NCBI RefSeq assembly: GCF_003335105.1
Contig: NZ_QFWQ01000003.1
Location: forward strand, 186,001 to 250,000
DNA length: 64,000 nt
DNA from: Rhodanobacter denitrificans
Lineage (GTDB): Bacteria > Pseudomonadota > Gammaproteobacteria > Xanthomonadales > Rhodanobacteraceae
Direction of reading: 5' to 3'
In this document: positions 54,320 to 64,000 of the stretch, piece after piece
How positions within the stretch are numbered: position 1 is the stretch's first letter
How the letters are laid out: the number at the start of each line of letters is the position of its first letter
Position numbers and translations under genes: made by a program
Notes under the pieces: model-generated
What the model saw: only the letters and a program-made list of their open reading frames with translations
What the model was told of the DNA's origin: nothing
Database searches by the model: none

Positions 54320-54922
54320 CTACTTCTTCTGCCAGGCGCCGGATGCGTTCTGGTAGTACCAGCCCGCGTGTGCCTTCTCGATCCAGCTCTTGGCGAAGGT
54401 GGCGCGGATCTGCGCCTCCCATTCCGGATGGTTGTTGGCATTGGCGACCTCGCGATACAGCGCGGCGCGGTCGCGGTTCTCGTCGGCCACCGTGGCATTC
54501 GCCTGCGCGCGCTGGCTCAGCGGCACCTTGGCGGCATCACGCATGGCCACCATGCCGTCGCGGGTGAAGCCCGCCGCGCCGCTGTCGAGCAGGTCGCCCA
54601 GCGCGCCCTGGAAGCGTCCCTGCATGCGCTGGCTGATCGCCTCGGTGGCGGCGGTCTGGATGCGGATGTCCGGCGTGTCGGCGGCATGCGCGGCCGGTAC
54701 CAGCAGGTCGAGCAGCATCGCCGACGGCTGGCCGTCCGTCGCGGCGGGCTTGGGCTGCTTCGGCGCCGGCGCGGGATTGGCCCCCCCGTTGTCCAGCACC
54801 TTGCCGATGAACTGGTCGGCGGCCTTCTGCGCCGCCGCCTCGGGGAAGTAAACGTTGATGGTGACGCAGCCGACCAGCGCCACGGCCAGTGCGGTCAGGA
54901 CGACGTAGACGAGCTTGCGCAT
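54320..54922 (-). CDS. YdbL-like DUF1318 lipoprotein
   Basis: The 200-residue protein has a lipoprotein signal (ALAVALVGC, lipid Cys at 19) followed by VTINVYFPEAAAQKAADQFI. A Pro/Ala-rich linker leads to the DUF1318 domain (SQRMQGRFQGALGDLLDSGAAGFTRDG, ENRDRAALYREVANANN). E. coli YdbL is periplasmic and soluble; the lipobox here predicts a membrane-tethered form. It lies 54 bp downstream of the YdbH-like gene. E. coli places ynbE between these two genes, and none is present here. Confidence 0.87.
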   Translation of the reverse strand: MRKLVYVVLTALAVALVGCVTINVYFPEAAAQKAADQFIGKVLDNGGANPAPAPKQPKPAATDGQPSAMLLDLLVPAAHAADTPDIRIQTAATEAISQRMQGRFQGALGDLLDSGAAGFTRDGMVAMRDAAKVPLSQRAQANATVADENRDRAALYREVANANNHPEWEAQIRATFAKSWIEKAHAGWYYQNASGAWQKK

Positions 54923-54976
54923 GACGTTGCTCCCGGTTTGACGACGAAGTTTGACGACGGGGGTCGAGGGTGGCGC

Positions 54977-56998
54977 TCAGCGAACTTCCGGGGCCGCCCC
55001 GTGCACGGCTTCCTGCAGGCGCCGCACCAGGGTCGGCCAGTCGACCCGGGTCTGGTGGCCGATCACCTGCAGCCGCGGCAGGCCGCTGCCTTCGACCATA
55101 GTGTAACCATCATCGGTGGTGTCCAGCCCGCCCATCTGGCACACCGTGCCCTGCAACGTGCAGTCGAGGCCGATGCGCTTGTAGCCGAAGGTCTTGAACA
55201 GTTTCAGCATGGCACCCTGCAGGCCCGCGGCGATGCCGCCGCCGCCGACCGTGGTGAGGTTGTTCACGGCGCGCTGGCTGATCCGGCCGCCCTGGCTGGC
55301 GCGCAGGCTGGCCTCGAACGCCACCGGGCTCCAGTTGACCAGCCGCAGGTTGCGGATCGAACCGTCCAGCGGCCCGGTGATGCTGCCGAAATCGAACACG
55401 CTGGTGATCGCGCCCAGGTCCAGCTGCTGCATCGCGATGTCGCCGGTCAGCACCGGATTCGCTCCGAACGGCTGCTGCAGCGAGAGCCGGGTGATGTCGA
55501 CGAAGCCGCCGAACAGGTTGGCCGACAGCCCGCCCTGCAGCTCGAAGCCGTCATCGATCCAGCGCAGCGATGGAACCGCGCCGCCCAGCGTGCCCGGGAA
55601 GGCCGGCCAGCCCATCGCCTGGCTGAAGGCGCTCATGTCCACCCCGGTCAGCGCCAGCGACGCCGCCAGCCGCTGGCCTTTTGCCGCCGCCGGGCGCCAG
55701 TCCAGCTCGCCGATCCGCAACTGGCCCTGCAGCACCGGCATCTGCAGCGGCTGCAGCAGGCTGAGTGTGCCGTTGCGGCTGCGCCACTGCGCCTGTGCGG
55801 CACCCAAGGGAACGCGGTAGAACTGCAGGCGGCGCCAGCCGAGCGTGCTGGCCGGACGTTCGCCGTCGGCCACCCAGTCCAGCCCACCCTGCAGGCCGTC
55901 GATCGCCAGATGGCCGTCCGCATCCGCCAGGTCCAGACCCTCGGTATTGAATGCAAAACCGTGCGGGCCATCGGGGCGCAGGTCCACACTGCCATTCAGC
56001 TGGCCGCGGATATGCATGTTGCGCAGGCCCAGCGTACTGAGCCAGGCCTCGCCGTAGCGCTGGTAGGCGGCGGGAAAACTGGCGTGCAGGCGCTCCAGCC
56101 GCAGCGTCTTCAAGCTGCCCTTGGCGTCGAAGCCCAGCGCGCCGTCGAGCTGCAGGGCGTCGGCATCGTTCAGGCGCAAACGGCTCAGCTCGATCGCCCC
56201 ATTCTGCGCGCTGGCGCGTAGAGCTAGCTGCACCGGATGATCCGGCAGCTTCGCGTACAGCGGTCCGAGCAGCAGCTCGCCGCCATGCAGGCTGGCGTCC
56301 AGGTCGACCTTGGCCGGGCCGCCGGTGGTATCGAGGCTGAAGCGCCCGGTGCCGCCCAGGCCCTGTCCGGCCATGGTGCCGCCCGGCGTGTCGAAACCGA
56401 CACCGCGCAGGGTGAACTGGCCGGACGACTGCAGGCCGGGGCTGCGCAGGTCCAGCGCCAGTTCGGCATCCAGCCGCCCGCCGGTGGGACGGCCCGACCA
56501 TACCGTGCCGAGCAGGCCCTGCAGCCATCCGGCGGGAAGGTTGTAAAGGTTGATCTGCGCGTGGGTCGGCTGGTCCAGCGGCAGCGCGCTCCGGGCATGC
56601 GCCTTGCCCTGCTGGATGTCGACCTGCAGCGTGTTGGCCGCCTCGCTGAGCAGCACGTTCACGTGGGCATCGCCGAGCGCGCCGCCGGGGGCGCCGGCCA
56701 GACGCACGTTGCCGTCCATGATCCAGCGCAGCCGGGCATCCCGCTGCAGGTTGCCATCGAGGTTCAGTGCCAGCCGCCGCCAGCCCATCGCCGGCACGTC
56801 CGCCTGCTCCGCGCTCAACTGCAGACGCAGGCCACCAGCCGCGTCCTCGCCGAGGCGGACGCTTACCCCCTGCAGGCGCAGCCCGGGCACGCTGATCGAT
56901 TTCGCCGTCAGCAGCACATCCGCCCGCGCGGGCAGCATCCAGCCGAGGCCCAGCAGCAGGCAGCAAAGCAGCAACAGGTGGCTTGAGTTTGGGCGCAT
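54977..56998 (-). CDS. YdbH-like AsmA-clan envelope protein
   Basis: The 673-residue protein has an N-terminal membrane anchor or signal (HLLLLCCLLLGLGWMLPARA). A long beta-rich, repetitive body follows, typical of proteins that bridge the periplasm as lipid-conducting grooves. The C-terminal region (NNLTTVGGGGIAAGLQGAMLKLFKTFGYKRIGLDCTL) fits the YdbH/DctA-like family, implicated with TamB and YhdP in phospholipid transport to the outer membrane. It is paired with the YdbL-like lipoprotein. The start at 56998 lies 45 bp from the divergent receiver gene. Confidence 0.8.
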   Translation of the reverse strand: MRPNSSHLLLLCCLLLGLGWMLPARADVLLTAKSISVPGLRLQGVSVRLGEDAAGGLRLQLSAEQADVPAMGWRRLALNLDGNLQRDARLRWIMDGNVRLAGAPGGALGDAHVNVLLSEAANTLQVDIQQGKAHARSALPLDQPTHAQINLYNLPAGWLQGLLGTVWSGRPTGGRLDAELALDLRSPGLQSSGQFTLRGVGFDTPGGTMAGQGLGGTGRFSLDTTGGPAKVDLDASLHGGELLLGPLYAKLPDHPVQLALRASAQNGAIELSRLRLNDADALQLDGALGFDAKGSLKTLRLERLHASFPAAYQRYGEAWLSTLGLRNMHIRGQLNGSVDLRPDGPHGFAFNTEGLDLADADGHLAIDGLQGGLDWVADGERPASTLGWRRLQFYRVPLGAAQAQWRSRNGTLSLLQPLQMPVLQGQLRIGELDWRPAAAKGQRLAASLALTGVDMSAFSQAMGWPAFPGTLGGAVPSLRWIDDGFELQGGLSANLFGGFVDITRLSLQQPFGANPVLTGDIAMQQLDLGAITSVFDFGSITGPLDGSIRNLRLVNWSPVAFEASLRASQGGRISQRAVNNLTTVGGGGIAAGLQGAMLKLFKTFGYKRIGLDCTLQGTVCQMGGLDTTDDGYTMVEGSGLPRLQVIGHQTRVDWPTLVRRLQEAVHGAAPEVR

Positions 56999-57043
56999 GT
57001 GGCGCCATTCTGCCAAATCAAGCTGAACGACACGGATTTTGTC

Positions 57044-57781
57044 ATGACCAGCCACCTTGCCGACCCCGATCCGGACCCGATCGACCTCGCCCGTCCACGC
57101 GTGCTGGTAGCCGACGACGACCCCGGCAGCTGCCGTTTCCTGTGCGACGGGCTCGATGCACTGGGCGCCCGCGCGCAGGCCTGCATGGACGGCCTGGCGG
57201 CGCTGCAGCTCGCCCGCACCGAGGCCTTCGACCTGCTGCTGCTCGACTGCCGCATGCCGGGCGCCGGCGCGCGGCAGATCCTCGCCGCGTTGCGCGAAGA
57301 CCCGCTGGCGCATTCGACGGAAAGCCTCGCCGTCGCCACCACCGCCGAGCTGACGCCGGACGGTCGCCAGCCGTTGCTCGACGCCGGTTTCAGCGAGGTG
57401 CTGGTCAAGCCTTGCGGGCTGGCCGAGCTGCAGCGTGTGCTGGCCCTGGTACAGCCGGGGCGCGACGAGGCCTCCATGCTGGACGACCGCGCCGCGCTGG
57501 ACACCACCGGCGACGCCACCACCATGCGCGCGCTGCGCCTGCTGCTGCGCGAGGAACTGGCCCTGCTCCAGCAGGAACTGGATCCGCTGAGCCGCGATCG
57601 CGACGGCTTCAGCGAACGTCTGCACCGGCTGCGCTCGTCCTGCGGTTTCTGCGGCGCGGCCGCGCTGTCGCGGCAGACCGTGCTGCTGCAGCAGCAGGTC
57701 TCGCGACGTGGCGCCACGCCGGCGGCCCTGGCCCGCTTCCGTACCGTGCTCCAGGCGACGCTGCAGGCGCTGGACGACTAG
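57044..57781 (+). CDS. Receiver domain joined to an HPt-like domain
   Basis: The 245-residue cytosolic protein has a CheY-like receiver (about 18-135) with the acidic pair in VADDDPG, the phospho-acceptor Asp in LLLLDCRMPG and the Lys in VLVKPCG. The C-terminal helical part (about 160-245) contains LHRLRSSCGFCGA, resembling the H-x-L-x-G-S-S stretch of histidine phosphotransfer domains. That suggests a phosphorelay intermediate without its own DNA-binding output. No sensor kinase is nearby. Its TAG stop shares a CTAG with the recO stop. Confidence 0.75.
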   Translation: MTSHLADPDPDPIDLARPRVLVADDDPGSCRFLCDGLDALGARAQACMDGLAALQLARTEAFDLLLLDCRMPGAGARQILAALREDPLAHSTESLAVATTAELTPDGRQPLLDAGFSEVLVKPCGLAELQRVLALVQPGRDEASMLDDRAALDTTGDATTMRALRLLLREELALLQQELDPLSRDRDGFSERLHRLRSSCGFCGAAALSRQTVLLQQQVSRRGATPAALARFRTVLQATLQALDD

Positions 57782-58491
57782 GGTCGCCGCGACACGGCCA
57801 TCGCCAATACCCGCCAGGCGCGCAGTTCGCCGCCGCCGAGGTGGAAGCGGATGACCTCGCGCATCATGTCGCGCAGATCCTTCAGGCCACCGCTGTCGGG
57901 CATCTCGTCCCGTCCCAGCGCCAGCAGGTCGCTGCCGCGCAGTGCGTGCGGACTGCCGGCGACGCAACGCACCGCGCCCTGCTCGGCCACATAGCGGTAG
58001 CATGCTGCCGGTTCGATCGCCTCGCCGCTGTCGGCGTCATGCCGCAGCTGCAAGCCGTAGCCGATCGCCTCGAGCAGGTCGCGCTCGAAGCGGCGCAGGC
58101 TCCATGCCAGCGATTCGCCGGCAGCCAGCCGCGCCAGCGTCCGCGCGTAGGCATCGAACAGCAGCGGGTGTGGATCCTGCCGCCCGGTCAGACGTACCAC
58201 CAGCTCGTTGAGATACAACCCGGCCAGCCCGGCGTCGCCCGACAGGCGGGCCGGCATACCCACCCCCTCGACCGCGGTCAGCGTGGCCAGCTCGCCGCGC
58301 AGCAGCAGACCCAGCGCCAGCGGCTGGAACGGCTCCAGCTGGGTCCGCCGCAGGCGCGAGCGCTCGCCGCGCACGCCACGCGCCACCACGCCGAGCCGGC
58401 CATGCCCGCGGGTCAGGCATTCCAGCAGCAGCGACGTCTCGCGGTAGGGACGCGCGTGCAGGACGTAGGCGGGTTGCTGTTCGATGCGCAT
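57778..58491 (-). CDS. recO: DNA repair protein RecO
   Basis: RecO helps RecR load RecA onto SSB-coated gaps. The 237-residue protein has the N-terminal OB fold (AYVLHARPYRETSLLLECLTRGHGRLGVVARGVR, RRTQLEPFQPL) and a helical C-terminal part (YLNELVVRLTGRQDPHPLLFDAY). The zinc cysteines of other RecO proteins are not evident. It is the last gene of the lepB-rnc-era-recO block and converges, with a 4-bp overlap, on the receiver gene. Confidence 0.95.
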   Translation of the reverse strand: MRIEQQPAYVLHARPYRETSLLLECLTRGHGRLGVVARGVRGERSRLRRTQLEPFQPLALGLLLRGELATLTAVEGVGMPARLSGDAGLAGLYLNELVVRLTGRQDPHPLLFDAYARTLARLAAGESLAWSLRRFERDLLEAIGYGLQLRHDADSGEAIEPAACYRYVAEQGAVRCVAGSPHALRGSDLLALGRDEMPDSGGLKDLRDMMREVIRFHLGGGELRAWRVLAMAVSRRP

Positions 58492-58506
58492 GAGTGAAAA
58501 CCGGGA

Positions 58507-58569
58507 TTCGGGATCGGGGATTCACAAGAGCTGCAGGCTTCGAGGTTTTTACGAATCCTGGATCCCGAA
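58507..58569. repeat. Imperfect inverted repeat between era and recO
   Basis: Arms 58507-58523 (TTCGGGATCGGGGATTC) and 58553-58569 pair at 15 of 17 positions across a 29-nt loop. It occupies most of the 86-bp gap between the two genes. It may be a further dispersed repeat type or a stem that tunes recO expression. Confidence 0.5.
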
Positions 58570-58577
58570 CCACGACC

Positions 58578-59510
58578 CTAGTCGGTATAGCCAAACTTCT
58601 TCAGCATGTTCTCGTCGTCGACCCAGCCTTCGCGCACCTTCACCCACAGCTTCAGGAACACCTTGCGCTCGAACATGCGCTCCATGTGGCGCCGCGCGTT
58701 CGTGCCGATCGCCTTGAGCTGGGCGCCGCCGTTGCCGATCACGATCGCCTTCTGGCCGTCGCGCTCGACCCAGATCACCGCGTGGATCTCGGCGATGCCG
58801 TCGGGGCGGTCGCTGAACTGCTCGATCTCGACCGTGGTGGCATACGGCAGTTCCTGGTCGAGCCGCAGCATCAGCTGCTCGCGCACCATCTCGGCGGCGA
58901 GGAAGCGCTCGCTGCGGTCGGTGATCTCGTCCTCGCCGAACACCGGCGGGCGCACCGGCAGGCGCTCGAGGATCGCCTGTTCCAGCTCCTTCAGGCCCTT
59001 GCGCTTGAGCGCGCTGACGTAGTGGATCTCGTCGTAGCTGTGCTTCGCCGCCAGCTCGGCCACGAACGGCAGCATCGCCGACTTGTCCTTGCTGAGGTCG
59101 ACCTTGTTGATCACCAGCAGGCGCGGCGTCGACTGCTCGACCAGGGCGGCGTAGAGCGCCTCGTCCTCGTCGGTCCAGCGGCCGGCCTCGATCACCTGCA
59201 CCACCAGGTCGACATCGCTGATCGCCGAGCGCGCGGCGCGGTTCAGGCTGCGGTTCATCGCCCGCTTGGCACCGCGATGCAGGCCCGGCGTGTCGACGTA
59301 CATGATCTGCCCGGCCTCGCTGGTGTTGATGCCGAGAATGCGGTGGCGGGTGGTCTGCGGCCGCGGACTGGTGATCGACAGGCGAAAGCCGATCAGCGCG
59401 TTGAGCAGGGTCGACTTGCCCACGTTGGGCCGCCCGGCCAGCGCGACCGTGCCGCAGCGGAAATTCTCGTGCGGCAGGCTGCCGGCGGCGGAGTCCAGTT
59501 CTTGGTTCAT
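58578..59510 (-). CDS. era: GTPase Era
   Basis: Era is a GTPase that binds the 3' end of 16S rRNA and assists 30S assembly. The 310-residue protein has G1 GRPNVGKST (26-34), a G2 region [10 protein letters not shown]3 VDTPGLH, G4 INKVDL and G5 VSALKRKG. The C-terminal KH domain follows, with [22 protein letters not shown] and [14 protein letters not shown] 59510 follows rnc after 88 bp in the conserved rnc-era-recO order. Confidence 0.97.
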   Translation of the reverse strand: MNQELDSAAGSLPHENFRCGTVALAGRPNVGKSTLLNALIGFRLSITSPRPQTTRHRILGINTSEAGQIMYVDTPGLHRGAKRAMNRSLNRAARSAISDVDLVVQVIEAGRWTDEDEALYAALVEQSTPRLLVINKVDLSKDKSAMLPFVAELAAKHSYDEIHYVSALKRKGLKELEQAILERLPVRPPVFGEDEITDRSERFLAAEMVREQLMLRLDQELPYATTVEIEQFSDRPDGIAEIHAVIWVERDGQKAIVIGNGGAQLKAIGTNARRHMERMFERKVFLKLWVKVREGWVDDENMLKKFGYTD

Positions 59511-59598
59511 GACGCGGGTTGCTCGACGGTTCGGATGGCAAGTGTAGTGCTTAGCCGGAGGCGGCACGCGGACGGTGCCGGCGGCGAAGCGGAGAGGG

Positions 59599-60261
<663 letters not shown>

Positions 60262-60262
60262 A

Positions 60263-60646
60263 TCACTCGCCCACGTTGCCCTGCAGCGGCACGCTCTTGT
60301 CGAAGTGCAGCAGGAAATCGATGTTGTACATGAACGGGATCTGCTTGTCGTAGGCCACGCGCAGCTGGCTGGCGCCGCCGCTGTTGCGCACGATGGTGAT
60401 GTCCTTAGGCTGGATGGTGGCGTCGTCGACGTACTGGAAGCCCATCTTGAACATCAGGCCCCGGCGGATATCGTCCAGCGACTTGCCGTTGGTGCCTTCG
60501 GTGGCGACCTGGTTCATCGCCTTCACCACGCCCATGTATTCCGAATACGACGGCGCCAGCTTCATCGCCATGTAGGCCAGGAAGGCCACGAAGGCCATGA
60601 CGATCAGGAACCCGATCAGGGTGATGCCCGACTGCTTCGATTTCAT
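60263..60646 (-). CDS. DUF4845 small membrane protein
   Basis: The 127-residue protein has an N-terminal helix preceded by [16 protein letters not shown], resembling a type IV pilin-like leader, and a small soluble domain ([29 protein letters not shown]). This family regularly sits between lepB and rnc in gammaproteobacteria (for example pseudomonads). Its function is unknown. It is directly followed by rnc, and translation of the two is probably coupled. The 178 bp to lepB hold nothing recognised. Confidence 0.88.
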   Translation of the reverse strand: MKSKQSGITLIGFLIVMAFVAFLAYMAMKLAPSYSEYMGVVKAMNQVATEGTNGKSLDDIRRGLMFKMGFQYVDDATIQPKDITIVRNSGGASQLRVAYDKQIPFMYNIDFLLHFDKSVPLQGNVGE

Positions 60647-60824
60647 AGTCCCCTCGCTAGTGCCGCCGGTGCGGCGTGCCTGTCTGTGGTTGGTCCGGGT
60701 GCGGCGGGGCTGGCCTCGCCGGCGTGCCGATTATGCCTGCGGATTCTCGCACTGTCGGCTGCTGCACGTGCGCGACGGTTCGATCCCGTCACGCTTTGGC
60801 AAACGCCCCGGCGCCACCACGGCC

Positions 60825-61721
60825 TCAGTGGATCACCGTGCCGATCCGCGAGAAATCAACGCCGCCGGTGCCCCAGCCCTTCCAGCTCATCCAGATCAGG
60901 AACGCCTTGCCGGCCAGGTTCTGCTCCGGCAGGCAGCCCCACCAGCGGCTGTCGAGGCTGTCGTTGCGGTTGTCGCCCATGACCAGATAGCACCCCGGCG
61001 GCACCTTCGAGGGCACCCGGTCGTTCGGGATCGAATTCGGCGTGGTGTAGGCCGGCATCCGCGCGATCATGTGGCTGACCTTGCCCAGGTGCTCGGTCCA
61101 CACCGTGGCACCCATGTTCAGCATGATCTGGTCGACGCTGCGCTGCGGATTGCCCACGTAGGGGCCGATCTCCTCGGCGTTCACGCGCTGGCCGTTGACC
61201 AGCAGGTCGGCGCCATGCACCTCGATACTGTCGCCCGGCAGGCCGACCACCCGCTTGATCCAGTTCTGCTGCTGCACCGGCGCCTGGGGGTCGCTGCAGC
61301 TCATATCGCCGCTGCGCACCAGCCGGCCGCCGTCCTGGCACAGGTAGCCGGGGAAGCGGAACACCACCACGTCGCCGCGCTTCGGCTCGCCGAGTTCGAC
61401 GAACTTGTTGTTGAACGCCGGCATGCGCAAGCCGTAGGCGAACTTGTTCACCAGGATGAAATCGCCCACGTCCAGCGTCGGCATCATCGAGCCGGACGGA
61501 ATGCGGAACGGCTCGGCCACGAACGAGCGCAACAGCAGTACCACCAGCACCACCGGAAACAGCGAGCGCGACCAGTCCACCGGGGCCGGGTCGCGATACT
61601 CCTCGCCGGCGGCGTCCAGGCGTGCCTTGCGCCGCTTGTACAGAAACAGCCGATCCAGCCCCCACACCACGCCGAACAGCACGGTGAGGGCAAGCAGGAT
61701 GGCGGAGAAATCGAATTCCAT
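60825..61721 (-). CDS. lepB: Signal peptidase I
   Basis: LepB cleaves Sec and Tat signal peptides at the outer face of the inner membrane. The 298-residue protein has two N-terminal helices (about 5-27 and 54-66), catalytic Ser78 in [12 protein letters not shown], catalytic Lys114 in PKRGDVVVF, box [12 protein letters not shown] and box [15 protein letters not shown]. It lies in the usual order between lepA and the DUF4845-rnc genes. Confidence 0.96.
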   Translation of the reverse strand: MEFDFSAILLALTVLFGVVWGLDRLFLYKRRKARLDAAGEEYRDPAPVDWSRSLFPVVLVVLLLRSFVAEPFRIPSGSMMPTLDVGDFILVNKFAYGLRMPAFNNKFVELGEPKRGDVVVFRFPGYLCQDGGRLVRSGDMSCSDPQAPVQQQNWIKRVVGLPGDSIEVHGADLLVNGQRVNAEEIGPYVGNPQRSVDQIMLNMGATVWTEHLGKVSHMIARMPAYTTPNSIPNDRVPSKVPPGCYLVMGDNRNDSLDSRWWGCLPEQNLAGKAFLIWMSWKGWGTGGVDFSRIGTVIH

Positions 61722-61820
61722 GCAGAGCTCCGTTGGGGCCGGGAGTGGGAAAGCGGTGGTCGGGAACCTAAGCGGCCAGCTTTGCGATTCCCGATTACCG
61801 GCTTCCGGTTTCCGGCCTTG

Positions 61821-63614
61821 CTATTTGTCTACTTTCAATACGGCCAGGAACGCTTCCTGGGGGATTTCCACGCGGCCGACCTGCTTCATGCGCTTCTTGC
61901 CTTCCTTCTGCTTTTCCAGAAGCTTCTTCTTGCGGCTGACGTCGCCGCCGTAGCACTTGGCCAGAACATTCTTGCGCAGGGCTTTCACCGTGGAGCGCGC
62001 GATGACCTGCGCGCCGATCGCGGCCTGGATCGCCACGTCGAACTGCTGGCGCGGGATCAGGTCCTTCATCCGCTCGACTAGGTCGCGCCCGCGCCGGTCG
62101 GCATGACTGCGGTGCACGATCAGCGAGAGCGCATCCACGCGCTCGCCGTTGATCAGCACGTCCACGCGCACGAACGGGCCAGCCTCGAAGCGGTCGAAGT
62201 GGTAGTCCATCGAGGCGTAGCCGCGCGAGACCGACTTCAACCGGTCGAAGAAATCCAGCACCACCTCGGCCAGCGGCATTTCGTAGCTGATCTGCACCTG
62301 GGTCGCCAGGTACTGGATCGAACGCTGCACGCCGCGCTTCTCCTCGCACAGGGTGATCACGTTGCCGATGTAGTCCGGCGGCGTGAGGATGTTGGCAACG
62401 ATGATCGGCTCGCGGATTTCCTGCACCAGGCTGGAATTCGTCGGCAACTTGGCCGGGTTGTCCAGCATCAGGATCGAACCGTCGGTCTTGAGTACCTCAT
62501 ACACCACGGTCGGCGCGGTGGTGATCAGGTTCAGATCGTATTCGCGCTCCAGCCGCTCCTGCACGATTTCCATGTGCAGCATGCCGAGGAAGCCGCAGCG
62601 GAAGCCGAAACCCATCGCCTCGGAGGATTCCGGCTCGAAGAACAGCGCGGCGTCGTTGAGGCGCAGCTTGTCCAGCGCCTCGCGCATCGCCGGGAAGTCG
62701 TCCGAGGACACCGGGAACAGGCCGGCGAACACGCGCGGCTGCATGGTCTGGAAACCGGGCAGTGGCTTCCCGGCCGGCTTCGCGGCCAGGGTCAGCGTGT
62801 CGCCCACCGGCGCGCCATGCACGTCCTTGATCGATGCATTGATCCAGCCCACCTCGCCGGCGCCCAGCTTGTCCAGCTTCTTGCGCTTGGGCGTGAACAC
62901 GCCCACGTCGTCCACCTCGTGGGTGCGCCCGGTGGACATCACCAGCAGCTTGTCGCCCGGCTTGATCTCGCCCTGCATCACGCGCACCAGCGACACCACG
63001 CCCAGGTAGTTGTCGAACCAGGAGTCGATGATCAGCGCCTGCAGCCGGTCGGTATCGCGCGGCTGCGGCGGCGGGATGCGCGCGACGATCGCCTCCAGCA
63101 CCTCCACCACGTTGAGGCCGGTCTTGGCGCTGATCGCCACCGCGTCGGTGGCGTCAATGCCGATCACCGCCTCGATCTCGCCCTTCACCTTCTCGATGTC
63201 GGCGGTGGGCAGATCGATCTTGTTCAGCACCGGCACCACTTCCAGGCCCATCTCCACCGCGGTGTAGCAGTTGGCGACGGACTGCGCCTCCACGCCCTGG
63301 GCGGCGTCCACCACCAGCAGCGCGCCCTCGCAGGCCGCCAGCGAGCGGCTCACCTCGTAGGAGAAGTCGACGTGGCCGGGGGTGTCGATGAAGTTGAGCT
63401 GGTAGGTCTTGCCGTCGCGCGCCTTGTACGGCAGCGACACCGACTGCGCCTTGATGGTAATGCCGCGCTCGCGCTCGATCGGATTGTTGTCCAGCACCTG
63501 CGCCTCCATCTCGCGGTCGGCCAGGCCGCCGCAAAGCTGGATGATGCGGTCGGCCAGCGTCGACTTGCCATGGTCGATGTGGGCGATGATGGAGAAGTTG
63601 CGGATCAATTCCAT
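61821..63614 (-). CDS. lepA: Elongation factor 4 (LepA)
   Basis: The 597-residue translational GTPase has G1 AHIDHGKST near residue 10, a [24 protein letters not shown] switch, G3 DTPGHVDF, G4 NKIDLPTAD and the LepA-specific C-terminal domain ending in [28 protein letters not shown]4 acts on stalled or misassembled ribosomes and affects initiation and 30S biogenesis. ATG 63614 is followed by [16 protein letters not shown], the family start. The gene order degP-lepA-lepB is conserved. Confidence 0.97.
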   Translation of the reverse strand: MELIRNFSIIAHIDHGKSTLADRIIQLCGGLADREMEAQVLDNNPIERERGITIKAQSVSLPYKARDGKTYQLNFIDTPGHVDFSYEVSRSLAACEGALLVVDAAQGVEAQSVANCYTAVEMGLEVVPVLNKIDLPTADIEKVKGEIEAVIGIDATDAVAISAKTGLNVVEVLEAIVARIPPPQPRDTDRLQALIIDSWFDNYLGVVSLVRVMQGEIKPGDKLLVMSTGRTHEVDDVGVFTPKRKKLDKLGAGEVGWINASIKDVHGAPVGDTLTLAAKPAGKPLPGFQTMQPRVFAGLFPVSSDDFPAMREALDKLRLNDAALFFEPESSEAMGFGFRCGFLGMLHMEIVQERLEREYDLNLITTAPTVVYEVLKTDGSILMLDNPAKLPTNSSLVQEIREPIIVANILTPPDYIGNVITLCEEKRGVQRSIQYLATQVQISYEMPLAEVVLDFFDRLKSVSRGYASMDYHFDRFEAGPFVRVDVLINGERVDALSLIVHRSHADRRGRDLVERMKDLIPRQQFDVAIQAAIGAQVIARSTVKALRKNVLAKCYGGDVSRKKKLLEKQKEGKKRMKQVGRVEIPQEAFLAVLKVDK

Positions 63615-63746
63615 GGAGCGCTGGCGGCCTGTCGGGCTTGGGTCTCGCCGTCACGCACCATGCGTGACGGCGCATCGCGATGACGCGACGCTAACCCGGC
63701 ATTATCGCATGGAACCCGTCGCCGCCACCGGGCCATGCGCCACAGC

Positions 63747-63778
63747 CGCGGCCCGTTCACCGGAGCGAACGGGCCGCG
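63747..63778 (-). terminator. Hairpin after the degP-like gene
   Basis: A perfect 12-bp stem (CGCGGCCCGTTC and its complement) with an 8-nt loop lies about 35 bp past the stop of the protease gene and upstream of lepA. There is no T tract, so it may reduce rather than end read-through into lepA. The rest of 63615-63813 shows no gene. Confidence 0.5.
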
Positions 63779-63813
63779 ACCGGACCGCATGGATACGCCA
63801 GCCGCCGGGCCGC

Positions 63814-64000
63814 CTACCTGCCTTCCGGTACGGTCAGGCCGATGAAGCTGCTCTGGTCGCCGCGGCGCACCAGCAACAGCACCGTGCTGCCGGCCTTCAC
63901 GTCCTTGGTGGCGGCCTGGAACTCGGCCACGCTGCCGATCCTCTGCTGGTTGACCATGGTGATCACGTCGCCGGCGCGCAGGCCGGCCTGCGCCGCCACC
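63814..64000 (-). CDS. DegP/MucD-type serine protease, C-terminal end (cut by window edge)
   Basis: The last 61 codons form the end of a PDZ domain: AAQAGLRAGDVITMVNQQRI, then FQAATKDVKAGSTVLLLVRRGDQSSFIGLTV. This is typical of the second PDZ domain of periplasmic HtrA/DegP proteases. The protease body lies outside the window. The position upstream of lepA matches the algU-mucABD-lepA arrangement, so it is probably the MucD-type DegP. Confidence 0.88.
   Translation of the reverse strand, partial: VAAQAGLRAGDVITMVNQQRIGSVAEFQAATKDVKAGSTVLLLVRRGDQSSFIGLTVPEGR

Overview
The window is a dense, GC-rich stretch of bacterial chromosome. Gene content and gene order fit a gammaproteobacterium of the Xanthomonadales, most likely the Rhodanobacter/Dyella group: serS-rarA-lolA-ftsK, degP-lepA-lepB-DUF4845-rnc-era-recO, a cbb3 oxidase cluster and FabV as an enoyl-ACP reductase. 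The taxonomic placement is inferred from content and layout only. No tRNA, rRNA, CRISPR array, prophage or transposase gene was recognised.

Layout. 1-7.4 kb (minus): serS (cut by the edge), a membrane protein, rarA, a DUF1275 protein, lolA, ftsK and ald. 7.6-10.6 kb (plus): trxB, a FemAB/GNAT-like protein and aat, with ispG opposite. 12.1-18.2 kb (plus): a cbb3 cytochrome oxidase operon, ccoN-O-Q-P, then a very short FixH-like protein, the copper ATPase ccoI and ccoS, behind a good Anr/FNR box. 18.1-31.5 kb: an acetyl-CoA hydrolase/transferase, a phospholipase-D-type cardiolipin synthase, xseA, an aldehyde dehydrogenase, a YdcF-like protein, a lipase-like hydrolase, a 1141-residue fusion (GH18-like, NodB deacetylase, GT2 synthase) and an EamA exporter. 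31.8-39.1 kb: a secreted PHP-type protein with two nearly identical Ig-like repeats, a DUF1456 protein, YigZ, an acyltransferase and an ABC exporter.

39.2-45.8 kb: a redox cluster (alcohol dehydrogenase, cupin, carboxymuconolactone-decarboxylase-like protein, aldo/keto reductase) divergent from a LysR regulator, then a serine hydrolase and a HigBA-type toxin-antitoxin pair. 46-52.8 kb: fabV, cutC coupled to a Tat-exported glycosylasparaginase-like enzyme, a cold-shock gene with a clear promoter and terminator, then CYTH-nagZ-hpt-mtnP. 52.9-57 kb: rlmD and a YdbL/YdbH envelope pair. 57-64 kb: a receiver-HPt protein, then the recO-era-rnc-DUF4845-lepB-lepA-degP block.

Two families of dispersed palindromic elements sit between genes. 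Four copies have a GTAG foot and paired inverted arms (REPIN-like), at 3926, 24577, 39143 and 50562. Two copies of about 104 bp have CGTCAT ends, at 43685 and 47290. One GTAG element supplies the stop codon of a gene. Another abuts a 12-codon remnant of an mtnP-like gene directly after hpt, suggesting a paralogue was lost there. Other unusual points are the CcoI pump without the N-terminal CxxC, the truncated FixH-like protein with no ccoG, the three-activity polysaccharide protein, and a YdbH/YdbL pair with no separate YnbE.
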